From Rhineura floridana (lineage: Eukaryota > Chordata > Lepidosauria > Squamata > Rhineuridae): a DNA stretch of 64,000 nt. The position numbers and the translations under genes are program-made. Numbering within the stretch: position 1 is the first letter of the stretch; each line of letters opens with the position of its first letter. Location: the NCBI RefSeq assembly GCF_030035675.1, contig NC_084480.1, forward strand, positions 251,903,981-251,967,980, in the 5' to 3' direction. Below the pieces are notes generated by a model. The model saw only the letters and a list, made by a program, of their open reading frames with translations, made no database searches and was not told the origin of the DNA. Positions 31,700-43,515 of this stretch are shown here, piece after piece.

Positions 31700-32060
31700 T
31701 GGACACATGCACATGCACACATCACAGGATGGATGGATGGATGGGGTTATAGAGTTGAATTCAATGCAATGCTAAGCAGATCATTCTGGCAACACAAGGA
31801 TTTCTCCTTGCGCAACAGAACCATCTCACCCTCCTCCCCCATGCACCCCCTAAATCTGTTCTGGGTTTTCCCCCTCCCTGCAGAGCAGATTTGGGGATGG
31901 CACAGGGCATGTGCAGGGAGAAGGGAGAGGAGGAGGGGAAATCCCCTTGTGCAGACTTTTAGATTAATACTGACCATATGTACCTATCTAAGCACAATGA
32001 AACACATTACACTGCATGCTAATAATGAGGCACGGCGGATTAATCTTTTTATTAGAGAAT
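31700..32060. other. Intergenic sequence with a GGAT microsatellite
   Basis: A short GGAT repeat near 31728-31746, then G- and A-rich sequence (31895-31940). An open frame through here has no recognisable protein features. Confidence 0.4.
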
Positions 32061-33097
32061 ATTTGATTAATAATAAATAAACTCTAGGCGATGTACAATT
32101 TCATCAATAAAATACAATAAAACCACAGACTCATAACAATAATTAATAATATCAGTATTAAAACTAAACTACCCCAGAGGTCCCGTAGGCCTGCCTGAAC
32201 AGCCAGGTTTTCAAGGCCCGGCGGAAACCTATCAGGGAAGGGGCATGGCGAAGGTCGAAAGGAAGGGAATTCCAGAGGATGGGGGCCACAGTCAAAAATG
32301 CCCCCTCTCTGGTCCGCACCAGCCTCACTGTCCTAACTGGTGGGACCGAGAGAAGGTCTTGCGCGGCTGATCTCGTCAGGCGGCATAATTGGTGATGCTG
32401 GAGGCGCTCCTTCAGATAAACTGGGCTGAAACCGTATAGGGCTTTAAAGGTCAACACCAACACCTTGAATTAGGCCTGGTAAACAACTGGTAGCCAGTGT
32501 AGATCTATCAACACCGGAGTGATATGATCACGGCAGCAGCTGGTCTTAATCAAACGTGCCGCCGCATTCTATATCAGTTGTAATTTCCAGACCGTTTTCA
32601 AGGGTAACCCCACATAGAGCGCATTACAGTAGTCTAGGCGAGAGAAGACCAGTGCCTATATCACACCTGGGAGCAGATGGGCAGGCAAGTAGGGTTGCAA
32701 CCTCCTAATCAGATGCAATTGATACCAAGCTGCCCGGCTCACTGCCGAGACCTGAGCCTCCATGGACAGCTGGGAGTCAAGAATGACCCCGAGGCTGCAG
32801 ACCTGGTCTTTTAGGGGCAATCTTACCCCATTGAACACCAGGTCTATATTCCCCAGCCTGCCCCTGTCTCCCACAAGCAACACCTCGGTCTTGTCAGGAC
32901 TTAGTTTCAGCCTATTCCTTCCCATCCATCCACTTACGGATTCCAGGCACTTGGAGATGGTATCCACAGCCAACTCTGGTGAGGACTTAAACGAGAGATA
33001 GAGCTGGGTGTCATCCGCATATTGGTGGCACCGCAGCCCAAATCTCCTGATGATAGCCCCCAGCAGCTTTCCATAGATGTTGAATAGCATGGGGGAG
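32060..33097 (-). mobile_element. L2/CR1-superfamily LINE, 3' kilobase, reversed
   Basis: On the minus strand 33090-32656 reads a reverse transcriptase with CHQYADDTQLYLSF (YADD catalytic site), WMGRNRLKLSPDKTEVLLVG and GVILDSQLS. Then 32463-32164 reads LKALYGFSPVYL-like and LWNSLPFDLRHAPSLIGFRR, ALKTWLFRQAYG, the C-terminus. The frames are long and nearly intact, so this copy is comparatively young, truncated at its 5' side. The A-rich 3' tail lies near 32065-32160. Confidence 0.85.
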
Positions 33098-33150
33098 AGG
33101 CAGTTAACTAGTCTATATCATTCAAGGCAGTTAACTAGTCTATATCATTC
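33098..33150. repeat. Tandem duplication at LINE 5' junction
   Basis: The sequence AGGCAGTTAACTAGTCTATA plus ATCATTC is present twice with a 27-base period (33098 and 33125), exactly where recognisable LINE sequence ends. Confidence 0.85.
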
Positions 33151-33154
33151 CTGT

Positions 33155-34960
33155 GGAATTCTGGTGCATGCAAAAAAATGTCAACAGTCAACAAGACTGG
33201 AAAAAATCCACACAAAATGCTTCCTTACTAACAGCTGCTTTTCTGCAGTTTACCCCTTTTTATTATATTTTTCTATATTTGAGAAGTGGGGGAGAAGGGA
33301 ACATTTGTTACATTAAAAAAATTGTCTGGATATCATCACTACTTACGTGTTAATATCCATATTCAGCAACTCTATAACCCCATCCATCCATCCAGTGATG
33401 TGTGCATGTGTCCCGTGGTTCTATTATCACCCCTATCTCCAAGCTTTTCAGTAGGACTTGCAAAAGAAATCACATTCATGAGGATTGGGACATATTGCTG
33501 CATCAAAATCCTCAGACCCATTGAAATTTCTGACAGATGCAAATCTATTTCATCATATGAACCCTATCCCTAATCTCCTTCATCATTTTTAATTCCTTGC
33601 TATGCAGTCATTGAACCCATTGCTTTTCCTTCCTGGAAGTTATAGCTCAGGGTTACACATGCAAAACTGTTCTCCCTTTCTACCTCATTTTCAATTTGAT
33701 TGATTTTATTGCATTTATATCCCACCTTTTCTCCAAGGAGCTCAAGGTGGCATACACAGTTTTTCCCCTCCTCATTTTAATCAAACCTTTACTTTAACAT
33801 GCCATGTTCAGACAACTGTGGAGTAACAAATTTCAGGACTTCGTAGGCTTTATTTGTTTTTGTTTTTTATGAAGACATTTATATGCTGCTTTTCAGCGCT
33901 ATAAAAGCTCCCCCCAAGCCAGAAATCACAGAAAAACAATACAATATACACAATCAAACTAGGAACAGAATAAAAGGGTTAAAGAATAATAAATAGGAGA
34001 GTCAAGTATACAGATTAAAACTTTATACTAGATTAATCTTCACCTTCAGATTCAGACACTAGGTGAGTCAGCCTAAGGTATGCCCCAGTCTTTTTCCCCA
34101 AGCTCCATGAGAAGGAGTTAATCATACCTACGTGCTGGCAAGTGTCATTTCCTTGGCTTACTCAGCTCGAGACGGGAGTGGCATTGTCAATGACGATCTG
34201 CAAAAGTTTCACTGAGAATATAAAGATCTTTTTCAGTATTCAGCCACAACACCGCAAGCTGTGCTCATAAAAGAAAATGATATCACCATTCTGTTTGCAG
34301 TTGAGGTGGAATAGGAGATGGAAAGCAGGGATTGTTCTCCATGCAAAAAGGTGCTTTGTTCTTTGTATTAAGATATTAACATGGGTTCCCTGTGATGAAC
34401 AAAATCATCCAGTACAAATGAATCTTTTTTGGAAAATGAGTGTAGAGATGTGGGTTTGATTTTTGTACTAGTTTATTATGTATAGTTGGAGGATATGAGA
34501 TTCAAGGGGAGAGGAAAGGTGGGTGTTATAATTAAAAGAAAAACTTAATCCAAACTTAAGCTCGACCAAACAGTGGTGCCCTGACAGGACGAGACTTTGG
34601 GTCAGTGGTGCATCTAGAACCTGGCCTTAATGGTCTTTACAGAGAGCCCCCTTTAGACAGTCATGTGTATACCTTGTTTATTACTTAGTTTAGACAGCCA
34701 TGTGTTACTTAGGGAGCACACAGTTAACATTTCTCTCCCACACCCCTACCACCATTCCCTGGTTTACCATTACTACTACATTGCCAACATGTTAGAACAA
34801 ACAGAAAACAAAAAAGAGTTTGTCAAACCTGAATTTTGAAAAAGAAATACTTCAAGCATGTGCAATTTCACATTTTAAACTCACTCAAATCATTTGATTT
34901 ATATTCCTCCTAGCAGGAGCCCAGGACAGCAAATCATGATACCATCATGACTACAGAAAT
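33155..34960. other. Intergenic sequence with LINE-tail remnants
   Basis: No gene seen. A reversed LINE tail lies near 33690-33770 (GCATTTATATCCCACCTTTT, CAAGGAGCTCAAGGTGGC) and another remnant near 33865-33910 (ATATGCTGCTTTTCAGC). The rest is unassigned. Confidence 0.45.
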
Positions 34961-34973
34961 GAAATACCACTGT

Positions 34974-35200
34974 GATATGTAATGGCTAGGGTGTTGGATT
35001 ATGACCTGGGAGATCAGGGTTCAAATACCCACTCAGACATGAAGCTGACTGGGTGACCTTGGGCCAGTCACTGTGTCTCAGCCTAACCTACCTCACAGGG
35101 TTGTTGTGAGAATAAAATCCAGGGGAGGGAAGGAACCATGTTTGTATGCTACCTCAAACTCTGTGGAGGAAAGGTGCGATATAAATGCGAGGAAAAAATG
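34974..35200 (+). mobile_element. Sauria SINE
   Basis: Head with GGCTAGGGTGTTGG and B box GGGTTCAAATACCC, body GGTGACCTTGGGCCAGTCAC, CAGCCTAACCTACCTCACAG, GGTTGTTGTGAGAATAAAAT, tail GGTGCGATATAAATGCGAGG. This is the Sauria SINE consensus almost throughout, a family confined to squamate reptiles and their relatives and moved by Bov-B-type LINEs. Confidence 0.9.
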
Positions 35201-35377
35201 GATAGGATATGAATGAAAAGGATAATATATATTTTAAAATAAAAATAATAAAATGAGAATCTGTAACCATACATATGTCTGGCCAGCCAGCCCCTAGCTA
35301 TAAACTGTTTAAGGAAGGAAGGAAGGAAGGAAGCCCACCCAGGCATGCTCATGCCAACCCAGGTGCTGATGTGGGGC

Positions 35378-35815
35378 TAGGGTTGGGTAAGAATTTTGAT
35401 TCCGATCGCATTTCAAGCAGAATTGATCAAATTCACAATTTCCAAAACAATATGAGAACCGAAACACAGCCAGCCTTCAAAACTCACATTTATTAGAATT
35501 TTGGGATGCAGTTTGCCAACTAAACAACATTTACAAAAATGCTTATATTAGGGGAAAGTGTGCATAAAAGTACATGAGTGAAAATAGCATGCAAAACGGC
35601 ATGAAATGATGAAAAATTGCTTGCAAAAATGTGTATCTTTGTCAAAACTGCTTACAAAAATGTATTTGGAGAAATTCACACTAAAATGATGGAGAATTTT
35701 CATGAGAATTTTTTTTTTAAATTCACAGATTACTGTAGAAATATAGAGAATGGAATTTGACATTGGAAAAATGAGAAACTGAGAGAGCCGAAACAGACAG
35801 ATTTTTCCATCCCTA
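35378..35815. mobile_element. hAT-type nonautonomous element with perfect 8-bp target duplication
   Basis: 438 bp, starting TAGGGTTGGG and ending CCATCCCTA, flanked on both sides by TGTGGGGC (8 of 8). Terminal inverted repeats are short (TAGGGTTGG against TAGGGATGG). The interior has loosely repeated segments such as TGCTTGCAAAAATG, TGCTTACAAAAATG and GCATAAAAGTACATGAG. Confidence 0.88.
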
Positions 35816-36254
35816 TGTGGGGCAGGGCCTGTTCATCATTGCCTACTTTCTTGGTGGTCATTTGGGGGTACATGGGCTGCAGGGCCCTAGATTTTGGCCC
35901 CAAGGTCCAGCCCTAGCTGCACCACAGCTTTGGGGCAAAATCCAGGTCTCCACTGAGCAGATGTGGAAGAAGAGGCCTCAAATGCTCCAGAGCTGGCTTA
36001 CCACATTCTGAAGTGATGCAATGCACCCAATCATCTAAACAGAGGGGGGACTGGTAAGACCATTGTCTAAAATTATTGAGGGGAGAAGAAAAGAAGCTAA
36101 GGAACTGTCACCATCCAGCTGCCATAGTGGCCCCTCCCTCCCCCCCAACTGTCACCACAGGGGCATCTGCAGGAAAACCATCTTGACCCGAGACAAGAGG
36201 AGAAGAAGCAGTAACAGATTCTTCTTAAACAAGCTGTCTTTTCCATTTTATTGT

Positions 36255-36357
36255 AAATTTTAAAAAATCATTTCTTGTTGTAATAATCTTGTGTAAACGG
36301 CTTTGTGAGGTCCACCTGAAACGCGGTATATAAATGCCTTAAATAAATAAATAAAAT
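36255..36357 (+). mobile_element. LINE 3' tail
   Basis: TAATCTTGTGTAAACGGCTT, GTCCACCTGAAACGCGGTAT and ATAAATGCCTTAAATAAATA, a LINE 3' end pattern. Confidence 0.55.
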
Positions 36358-36359
36358 GA

Positions 36360-37780
36360 CCACTGCTAGGGCCAGCACAACACATTCAGCCCCCGAGAGC
36401 AAAGCCACTGATGCCCCCCATACTCCACCACAGTGCACTGACATCCTCCCTACTCCCATTGTTTTTGCTACCACATCAGTAGTAGTAGCATGGATGAGCC
36501 AAGGCTCTCCACGGCCTTCCTCCTGGCAATGCCTGGGTTTGGCAGAAGGCTCTAATGATTGTAAGGTCCTTCCAGTGTGATGCATTGTGGGTGGGTGGGG
36601 GCAAAAGCACCTGCATTGCCGCCACATTGCTGCGATGGCAGCAAATACTTTTCGAAGTCTAAGAGTAGCAAACTGTTTGATTTCAAAGTTCACTAGTTCA
36701 TTACTAGCTCATTATTAAGATTTAAACAATATTTGCCATTGCAAAGCAGCAGCAGTGCAGGCAATCTCTGGGTTCACCTTGTCCAAAATACCTCACTCTG
36801 AGGAAGGACCCATCCTCAGAGCAAGGTTTGGCAACACAGTACCATCAGAGAGCCCTGTAGGTGTGCTGCTGACCACTTTGCTCTTGTAGCAAGGCAAGGC
36901 ACTCCTAGAGCACCAAATGGTGGTGGGTGGGTGACTAGGAGAGGGTGTGGAGCACCCAGTCCCATCTGCCACCTGCAACCAATACCTGTGAACCTCTGAC
37001 ACCAAGGGCAACCCACATATTACTCAACAATCACTTATAAGGAAGTTTGTTGTGATAATATCTGCACATGTAAGGGGAGCATTCATTTCCAAACATTCAG
37101 AAACATTTAGTGAGCACACACTAGAGAGCAGGCACACAGACCCCTCTCACATATTTCTTTTCTGTTTACAGACATGCACCTGTTCCACTGTACACAAGGC
37201 AAACTCAGCTGCCACATAAAGGTGAATAAACCTTGAAGTTAAAACGTTTTATTGCAGTGTGTGCAATTCTGACAATGGCTGCAACACTTAACACACCCAG
37301 TGATCATATAGGGTTATTTACTGCACATACGATGCAGTGAATACAAGATAACCTTATAACCAGATAGCTTCAGAATTTGTTATTTGACTTGATCTCAAAC
37401 TTGGCTCCTTCAGAACTCATTCTACAAGATACTGAATGTGACTCGTAAAAAAAAAGTGAGATGCCACCATTGAAAGTAGCAGTGTGTATTACTACCATCA
37501 TTGCTTGCTGTGCACATTTGTGGTAGGGTGGGGGGCTAATTTGGAGGTGTTGGAGTAAACGAACCAACTGGACTCCATCTTGGCCTCGGCCTCCATTTTG
37601 AATGAGCATCTTTCTTTTAGCAGAAGTTAGAATCACGTTTGCAAAAGCTAGCATGTTTGCAAAGTTAACAGTCTATGAAGGCAGACAAGGGGAAATGAAA
37701 CAAGACGCTTTGTGGTTAATTTCCAAGCCCTAACTGCTGAGTACAGGTCCTTGCTAGGCTGCAGTTAGGAAAATGCTGTG
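36360..37780. other. Intergenic, nothing recognised
   Basis: C-rich and G-rich stretches near 36400-36620 and 36900; no exon, SINE or LINE that I can name. Confidence 0.45.
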
Positions 37781-37781
37781 A

Positions 37782-37935
37782 ATGGAAATGGACTGCCTTC
37801 AAGTCGATCCCGACTTATGGCTACCCTATGAATAAGGTTTTCATGGTAAGCGGTATTCAGAGGGGGGTTACCACTGCCTGCCTCTGAGGCTAGTCCTCCC
37901 CAGCTGACTAGGGCCTGCTCAGCTTGCCACAGCTG
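37782..37935 (-). mobile_element. tRNA SINE with Bov-B-like tail, reversed
   Basis: AAATGGACTGCCTTCAAGTC, GATCCCGACTTATGGC, AGGTTTTCATGGTAAGCGGT and GGGTTACCACTGCCTGCC: the reverse of the SINE at 10.5 kb, lacking most of its head. Confidence 0.8.
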
Positions 37936-38391
37936 CACAAGCCAGCCCCTTCCTTGTCCGTATAGGTAGTAGTTAATGTTTGAAGCTTCTGCAATCCTGT
38001 TACGCTTGCTTGTAACTTGACTTTCCTGAGTATAAGAATTAAACAACCTGCTCAAGAGAGCAGAGAGCTCCATTTTTTTCCTTTACAACACAGTCTTTTA
38101 AGATCTCCTTTGCTGCAGCAACAAAAAAAATAAAGTTATCACAACCATCCTGGAAGGTAGTCAGCCTCTGTTCTTTTCTACCACAAAGGCCTCTGACTAT
38201 CTGCAGTTTATAAAACCTGTCTATGTAAGGGGTCTCAAACTGAACACTCTCACATGATGGCTCATTGTTCCACTGAGATAACCTGCAAGAGGCAGGCCCT
38301 GCTGATTTGCTGTCTATGGCACAAGTCCTGTGGCACAGCAGATGACCGGAAGGTGACATTGCAGCAACTAGCTTGGCTGAGATCTTTGGGT

Positions 38392-38715
38392 TGTTATGTG
38401 CCTTCAAGTCGATTATGACTTATGGCGACCCTGTAAATCAGCGACCTCCAATAGCATCTGTCGTAAATCACCCTGTTCAGATCTTGTAAGTTCAGTGCTG
38501 TGGCTTCCTTTATGGAATCAGTCCATCTCCTGTTTGGCCTTCCTCTTTTTCTACTCCCTACTGTTTTCCCCAGCATTATTGTCTTTTCTAGTGGAGCATG
38601 TCTTCTCATGATGTGTCCAAAGTATGACAACCTCAGTTTCATCATTTTAGCTTTTAGTGATAGTTCTGGTTTAATTTGTTCTAACACCCAAGTATTTGTC
38701 TTTTTCGCAGTTATC
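38392..38715 (-). mobile_element. Bov-B/RTE-like LINE 3' end, reversed
   Basis: On the minus strand it encodes [33 protein letters not shown] and [19 protein letters not shown], the C-terminus of RTE-clade reverse transcriptases (compare LQYFGHLMRR, GRQRMRW, DREAWRA). It starts with the tail TGTGCCTTCAAGTCGATTAT. Confidence 0.85.
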
Positions 38716-39045
38716 TGAACAATTTATGCCCAGACTACCAGCTTGCCTTCAGACTACTAGCCAGCTGGCTCTTATAACAACATACAGCAAATTTTATATT
38801 GAAGCCCACCAGCCAAAAATTTAGATCCATTAAAGTCTAATACAGATAACAGAGTAGAAACATACACTATTTTTATAGTGATGGTAAGACTTTACAGAGG
38901 TGAGGTATGGGCTCTTTTCAAATGGATGACTCATGTTTTAAAGTATAGTTTTCCCTAAGCCAAAGCTTTGAAGCAAATGGCAACTCAAAAAAGATACACA
39001 TTGGTCCAATTACTATTTTTAATGAGACAAAAAATACAGTGGCCT

Positions 39046-39175
39046 TAATTGTGCAACCTTCCACTGGTATAGCAGTTGCTTTGCATGCAGAAGGTTCCAG
39101 GTAGAGTCCCTAGCATCTCCAGGTAGGGCAGGAAAAGACTCCTGGCCTAAAATCCTGGAGAATCACTTGTGTCGC
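39046..39175 (+). mobile_element. tRNA-Ala-type SINE, 5' part
   Basis: GTATAGCAGTTGCTTTGCAT, GCAGAAGGTTCCAGG, GCATCTCCAGGTAGGGCAGG and AAATCCTGGAGAATCACTT. A less conserved copy of the 39.53 kb SINE. Confidence 0.65.
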
Positions 39176-39529
39176 CAGGTACACTCATCACAGTCCATCA
39201 ATGGAGGAGGGTGCCCAGGCAGCACTTTGCCCAGATCCCTATAAAACCTGGAACTGGCCCTGTCAGGTTGGATTCTGAGGGGAAACCGACCAGAGGGGGG
39301 GGAACATTTGTGGAGAGAAGTCAGCAAACACAAATAAGCTTATATATCCCCTCCTTCCACCTACTGCTTCTCCCCTGGATATACCCCCACCCCAGATAAT
39401 TCCCATTATCTCAGCAGAAGATGGCTTGGGAACACATGTGTGCTGAGATATCATGGACATAGTTCTACCCTGAGTCAGAGACTGAAATGTGTTATCCCCT
39501 TGTCCAGGGAACTGTTTACACTCTACTGG

Positions 39530-39720
39530 AAGGGCCATGGTTCAGTGGTAGTACACATGCTTTGCATGCAAAAGGTCCCACATGCAGTCCTCGGCATCTC
39601 AAAGCAGGGCTGGGAGAAGACTCCTATTTGAAACCCAGGAGAGCGGCTGCTGGTCAGTGTAGACAATACTGAGCTAGATGGACCAATGGTCTAACTCAGC
39701 TGTCTGTTTCCTGTGTATCG
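39530..39720 (+). mobile_element. tRNA-Ala-derived SINE
   Basis: GGCCATGGTTCAGTGGTAGT (A box), ATGCTTTGCATGCAAAAGG (the TGC anticodon region of tRNA-Ala), a degenerate B box, then GGGCTGGGAGAAGACTCC, GAGCGGCTGCTGGTCAGTGT and AGACAATACTGAGCTAGATG, GACCAATGGTCTAACTC. The tail resembles the CR1 3' end (CTAGATGGGCCACTGGCCTG). Confidence 0.8.
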
Positions 39721-40289
39721 TAATACCAAATTGTATTCTAAAACTGTGAGGACTCACTATGAAATGACTACTTTAATGTGCCATACCTGGCATCAAAGCC
39801 TGGTGTTATAGGTATGGAAAGAAAAATCTTCCCCTATAAACTATGAACAAATAGCTTAGAGACATAATCAGAGTTTCTTTTTCTTTCTTTTTTGCTTGTT
39901 TTAGTTATTACGGTACTTTATGATACAAAACTATAAAAAGTGATCAGTTCAATGATAAAAGAACATTGCATCTTTTTTTCTTGCTTTTGTCATACAGACA
40001 ACAAGAACCTTTGCCAGCTCCTTTTTGCCAACAGCAAGAACTGCAGAACATTGTACTAGCCTTACCAGTTCCAACCTATTCATTAACCCAAATCTTCATA
40101 ACTTCTATTATTTAACTACTATTTTTTCCAAACTTAAATTCTTTTTTTGTGTGGGTGGTGGGGTGTCTTGTTGCATTATTTTTGTACTAAAAGAAATAAA
40201 GTTGTTCCACACACCAACATATGATTGTTTCACTAGTGCTGTGATCACACTTACCTAACTAGTAAGCTTTTCTGATACTGCTGTCAGAT

Positions 40290-40562
40290 GGCCACCAAAG
40301 CGGATGGCTTTAAAAAAGGATTAGACAAATTCATGAAGGATAAGGCTATCAATGGCTACTAGCCATGATGGCTATGCTCTGCCTCCATGGTCGGAGGAAG
40401 TATGCTTTTGAATACCAGTTACTGGGAATCACAGATGGGGAGAGTGCTGTTGCACTCAGGTTCAGCTTGTGGGCTTCCCCCAGGGATCTGGTTGGCCACT
40501 GTGAGAACAGGATGCTGGATTAGATGGGCCTTTGGCCTGATCCAGCAGGGCTCTTATGTTCT
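40290..40562 (+). mobile_element. CR1 LINE 3' end
   Basis: GATGGCTTTAAAAAAGGATT (end of ORF2: DGFKKGLDKFMKDKAINGY, then TAG), AGCCATGATGGCTATGCTCT, GGATGCTGGATTAGATGGGC and GGCCTGATCCAGCAGGGCTC. Ends exactly where reversed L1-like sequence starts. Confidence 0.85.
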
Positions 40563-41065
40563 ACTTCCCAAAGTTTACTGTATTGACGGTCTGTGGATAA
40601 CTCTATAGAACTTTTCCAATTTTGTCTAATAACAAGTCTAGCTGCAACCAACATAAAGCATACTAGTTCTTTTGGTATCATGTATGTTGTCTGCTTCAAA
40701 CACAGAAAGCAATATTAGTTTTGAAATTTTCACAATGATTTGCCGTATAATTTTAGACATTTCTCACAGCGCTCTATTCCAGAACCTCTGTACTTGCAGA
40801 CATTCCCACCAAACATGCGTGAGAGTCTCCTTTCCCCCACCATCCTTTACAACAGCTTAGGAGACATTTCTCAGCACACATATTAGCTGCACATACAATA
40901 CCATCTATGCAACATTTCAAAACATCATCCCAAATATACACCAACACAGATTTCATTTTCATTAACCACAAACTTTCCCACTGCGTTGGAATTATTTCTT
41001 CTCCCAAATCCTTTCCTCAAACTATCTTTAATCCTCCATGGTCCCCATTACTGCCTTCACTAATG
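40563..41065 (-). mobile_element. L1-like LINE, ORF2 C-terminal part, reversed
   Basis: On the minus strand the region encodes a Cys/Trp pattern like the L1 ORF2 end (W.KGDSHACLVGMSAS) and later the tail near LCWLQLDLLLDKIGK. It is strongly decayed, and the assignment rests on overall pattern. Confidence 0.5.
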
Positions 41066-41074
41066 CTGAGTATA

Positions 41075-41300
41075 CAGTAGGGCCCCGCTTTACGGTGCTT
41101 CGCTTTATGGTGCTTCGCTAATGTGGCGGTCTCTATTAGACCCAATTAGACTAAAGCCCCACTCATACGGTGCTTGTTCCACTTTTATAGCGGTTTTGGG
41201 CGTTGCACACCATTCTATTCAATGAGTTCCACTTTTTGGCAGTTTTCGCTTTTCGGTGGGGGTCCAGAACGTAACCCACCGTATGAGTGGGGCCCTTCTG
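41075..41300. mobile_element. Tigger/pogo-like miniature element with TA target duplication
   Basis: 226 bp between two TA dinucleotides. The ends are inverted: CAGTAGGGCCCCGCTTTACG on the left and CGTATGAGTGGGGCCCTTCTG on the right. The interior has TGCTTCGCTTTATGGTGCTT repeats, as in Tigger elements. No coding capacity. Confidence 0.85.
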
Positions 41301-41561
41301 TATTCTGGATACCAGTCACCTAGATTCTGCATCAGCATCCAATACAAATGATTGAAATGGAGGGGGAAATGGACATTTAACCTGTGTTATACATTTGTCA
41401 GAGTATCCCTGATGTGGTTTTTAAAAATGTGAGATGTATAAACAAAAACAGCATCCTCCTCCTATCCTCCATAATTCCTCATCTTTGTCCTTTATCCCAT
41501 CTTTTAAAAATCCATCTTCCCCCTCTAATCTGCTCACAACTTTTCTTCCTGTCTTTTATTT

Positions 41562-41690
41562 GTTATTAATTTATATTATGTGTCCCACACTTCCTCCAAG
41601 GAGGTCATAGCAGCATGCACGGGATTTATCTTATTTTATCCTCACAACAGCTCTGGGCTGGGTGAGAGAATGTTGCCACAGTGAGCTTTG
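41562..41690 (-). mobile_element. Sauria SINE 3' part, reversed
   Basis: GTCCCACACTTCCTCCAAGG and TTTTATCCTCACAACAGCTC, then GGCTGGGTGAGAGAATG. The reverse of the Sauria SINE body and tail, eroded. Confidence 0.6.
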
Positions 41691-42623
41691 CAGCACAGCA
41701 GGAATTCATACTTATATTCAACTTTTTATCCATTTCACAACACTGCTTCTTTTCTGTTTGTTTTTTCATCTTGTCTTCACCATCCACAGCTTCAATCACA
41801 TTACTTTGGTCTCACCAAAATTTAAGGAGGAAGAGACCAAGGAAAGATTCCTGGTGGGGTATGGACCTGTGCAGGGGGAGTGTTTGAAGGGAGCAGAACA
41901 TCTGTAATAAAACAAACATGAAGTCTTTCCAATAAATTAGAACTACCACAATAGTTTTAAACACCCCTCCCTTCCTAAGATCCAGTGCTCTGCAATGCCG
42001 CACCTTTAACAAGAATTCACATTGGAAAACAATGTTGAACACATCGTAACACTTTGTGACTTGCAGTAAGTTTTTAGCTTTCATGTAATACATATAAAAT
42101 CCCTCACCTCTAACTGTGGATGCTAGCCTTCCCTCTTATCAAAGACACAAGCGGGACCTGCAATGAACTGTTGCGGTGTATCATCACACCCTAACAGCAG
42201 TGCCCCTTTTCAGGGTTCCATCCAGTCACCAAGGCCTCCTCCAAGATACTGCAAGTTCTAAGGGGCTCAAGGTCATTCTGTCCTCCCACCTCTGCAGTTC
42301 TGTTTTTCTTTTCCAACTGACATTTCAACATTCCATGGCTACTAAGAATGCTCTGTCTGCATCGGGTGTGTGCGTGTGAGAGGTGATTGCCTCCTAAGAG
42401 GGCTTGCCTTTTTAAACACTTCTTGTACTTCTGCAATCCTTGGTGTTTTCTCAACACATCTGCTCATCTTGTTTCTCATTGTCTTCATTTTGTCTCCAAT
42501 TCTATCAGCATCTGAACAGTTTGATAAGAACTACCTTGTTGGTTCAGATGAAGATCCATTCAGGTGTATATGGCTGCCTGGATGCAAAGTGGTGATGATC
42601 ACAAGAATACATCATCTCTGGAG

Positions 42624-43048
42624 CAGTGGTTCCCAAACTGTTTTTTCCCCATGGACCACCTGAAAATTGCTGGTGGTCTTAACAGACCACTTCATGATTT
42701 TTCTGCCCGTTGTAGCTACAGTATTGTAATGTGCTGTACTGATTGATTTCAGTTGTATTTTTACTGCTTCTTTTGTTTCTTATATTGATCAAAGAGGTGC
42801 AGCAACTGATATGATTTGCAGATAATGCCAGGATGGCATTCCATAGAATGCAAGTTGTAATACAATAAAACAGAATATAAAGAAGACCTATATGTTGAAA
42901 GGTGGGATTTAATTTTAAAACATAAATAAATAGATGAAGCAATTAAAATCAATATGAATATTGAAAGCAGACTTGATGCCATGGACCACCTGGATGAAGC
43001 TCATGGATGACTGGCAGTCCACAGATCACAGGGGTCTGGGAACCCCTG
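42624..43048. mobile_element. hAT-type nonautonomous element (family A)
   Basis: Starts CAGTGGTTCCCAAACTG and ends GTCTGGGAACCCCTG; subterminal CCATGGACCACCTG occurs near both ends (42650 and 42980). The same family lies reversed at 56.34 kb. No clean target duplication is visible. Confidence 0.75.
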
Positions 43049-43414
43049 ATCTCAACAAAAGGCTAGAAAGGTTGGGTTTGTTATGGTTTAGAAAAAAAAG
43101 GCAATTAAGCAAAATGATCTCACTTTAGATATAATATTAGGGACAATGTGAAGAGAGTGAAATGGGAGAGATTCTTCTCATCTATTATACTACAACTCAT
43201 TCAACTAAGTTAATTGTCAGCAGGTTCAAGGCAATAATGACTCCAAACGTACAAGCAGTCCATTGGGGCTAATATGGTTAGGAAGCAGCACTCCCGAGAG
43301 TTACCTTCTCAAAGTGCCATGATCTGCAAATCATACCAGTGGCTGCACCTCTTTGATCATTTGGCTGAACAAAATACCTTGGGCCAGCACTGAATTCAGA
43401 AGGAAGGATATTGT

Positions 43415-43515
43415 GACTCCATCCCCCTTCAGCTCCAGCCAACAGGGCCAATGATCAAGGGTGATGGGAGCTGTAGGTTAACAACTTCTGGAGAGCTGCA
43501 GGTTCCCTATCCTTG
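43415..43515. mobile_element. hAT-type foldback element, right part
   Basis: CAACAGGGCCAATGATCAAG, GGTGATGGGAGCTGTAGG and AGCTGCAGGTTCCCTATCCT match the right arm of the foldback family; the left arm is worn away. Confidence 0.5.

Noticed and set aside
31523-32080. 185-codon plus-strand open frame between the two genes
   Set aside because: It crosses a hAT element end and a GGAT microsatellite and shows no conserved domain or splice sites.
39530-39610. tRNA-Ala gene
   Set aside because: A and B boxes and the TGC region are present, but the arms do not pair and the body continues into a SINE shared with other loci.
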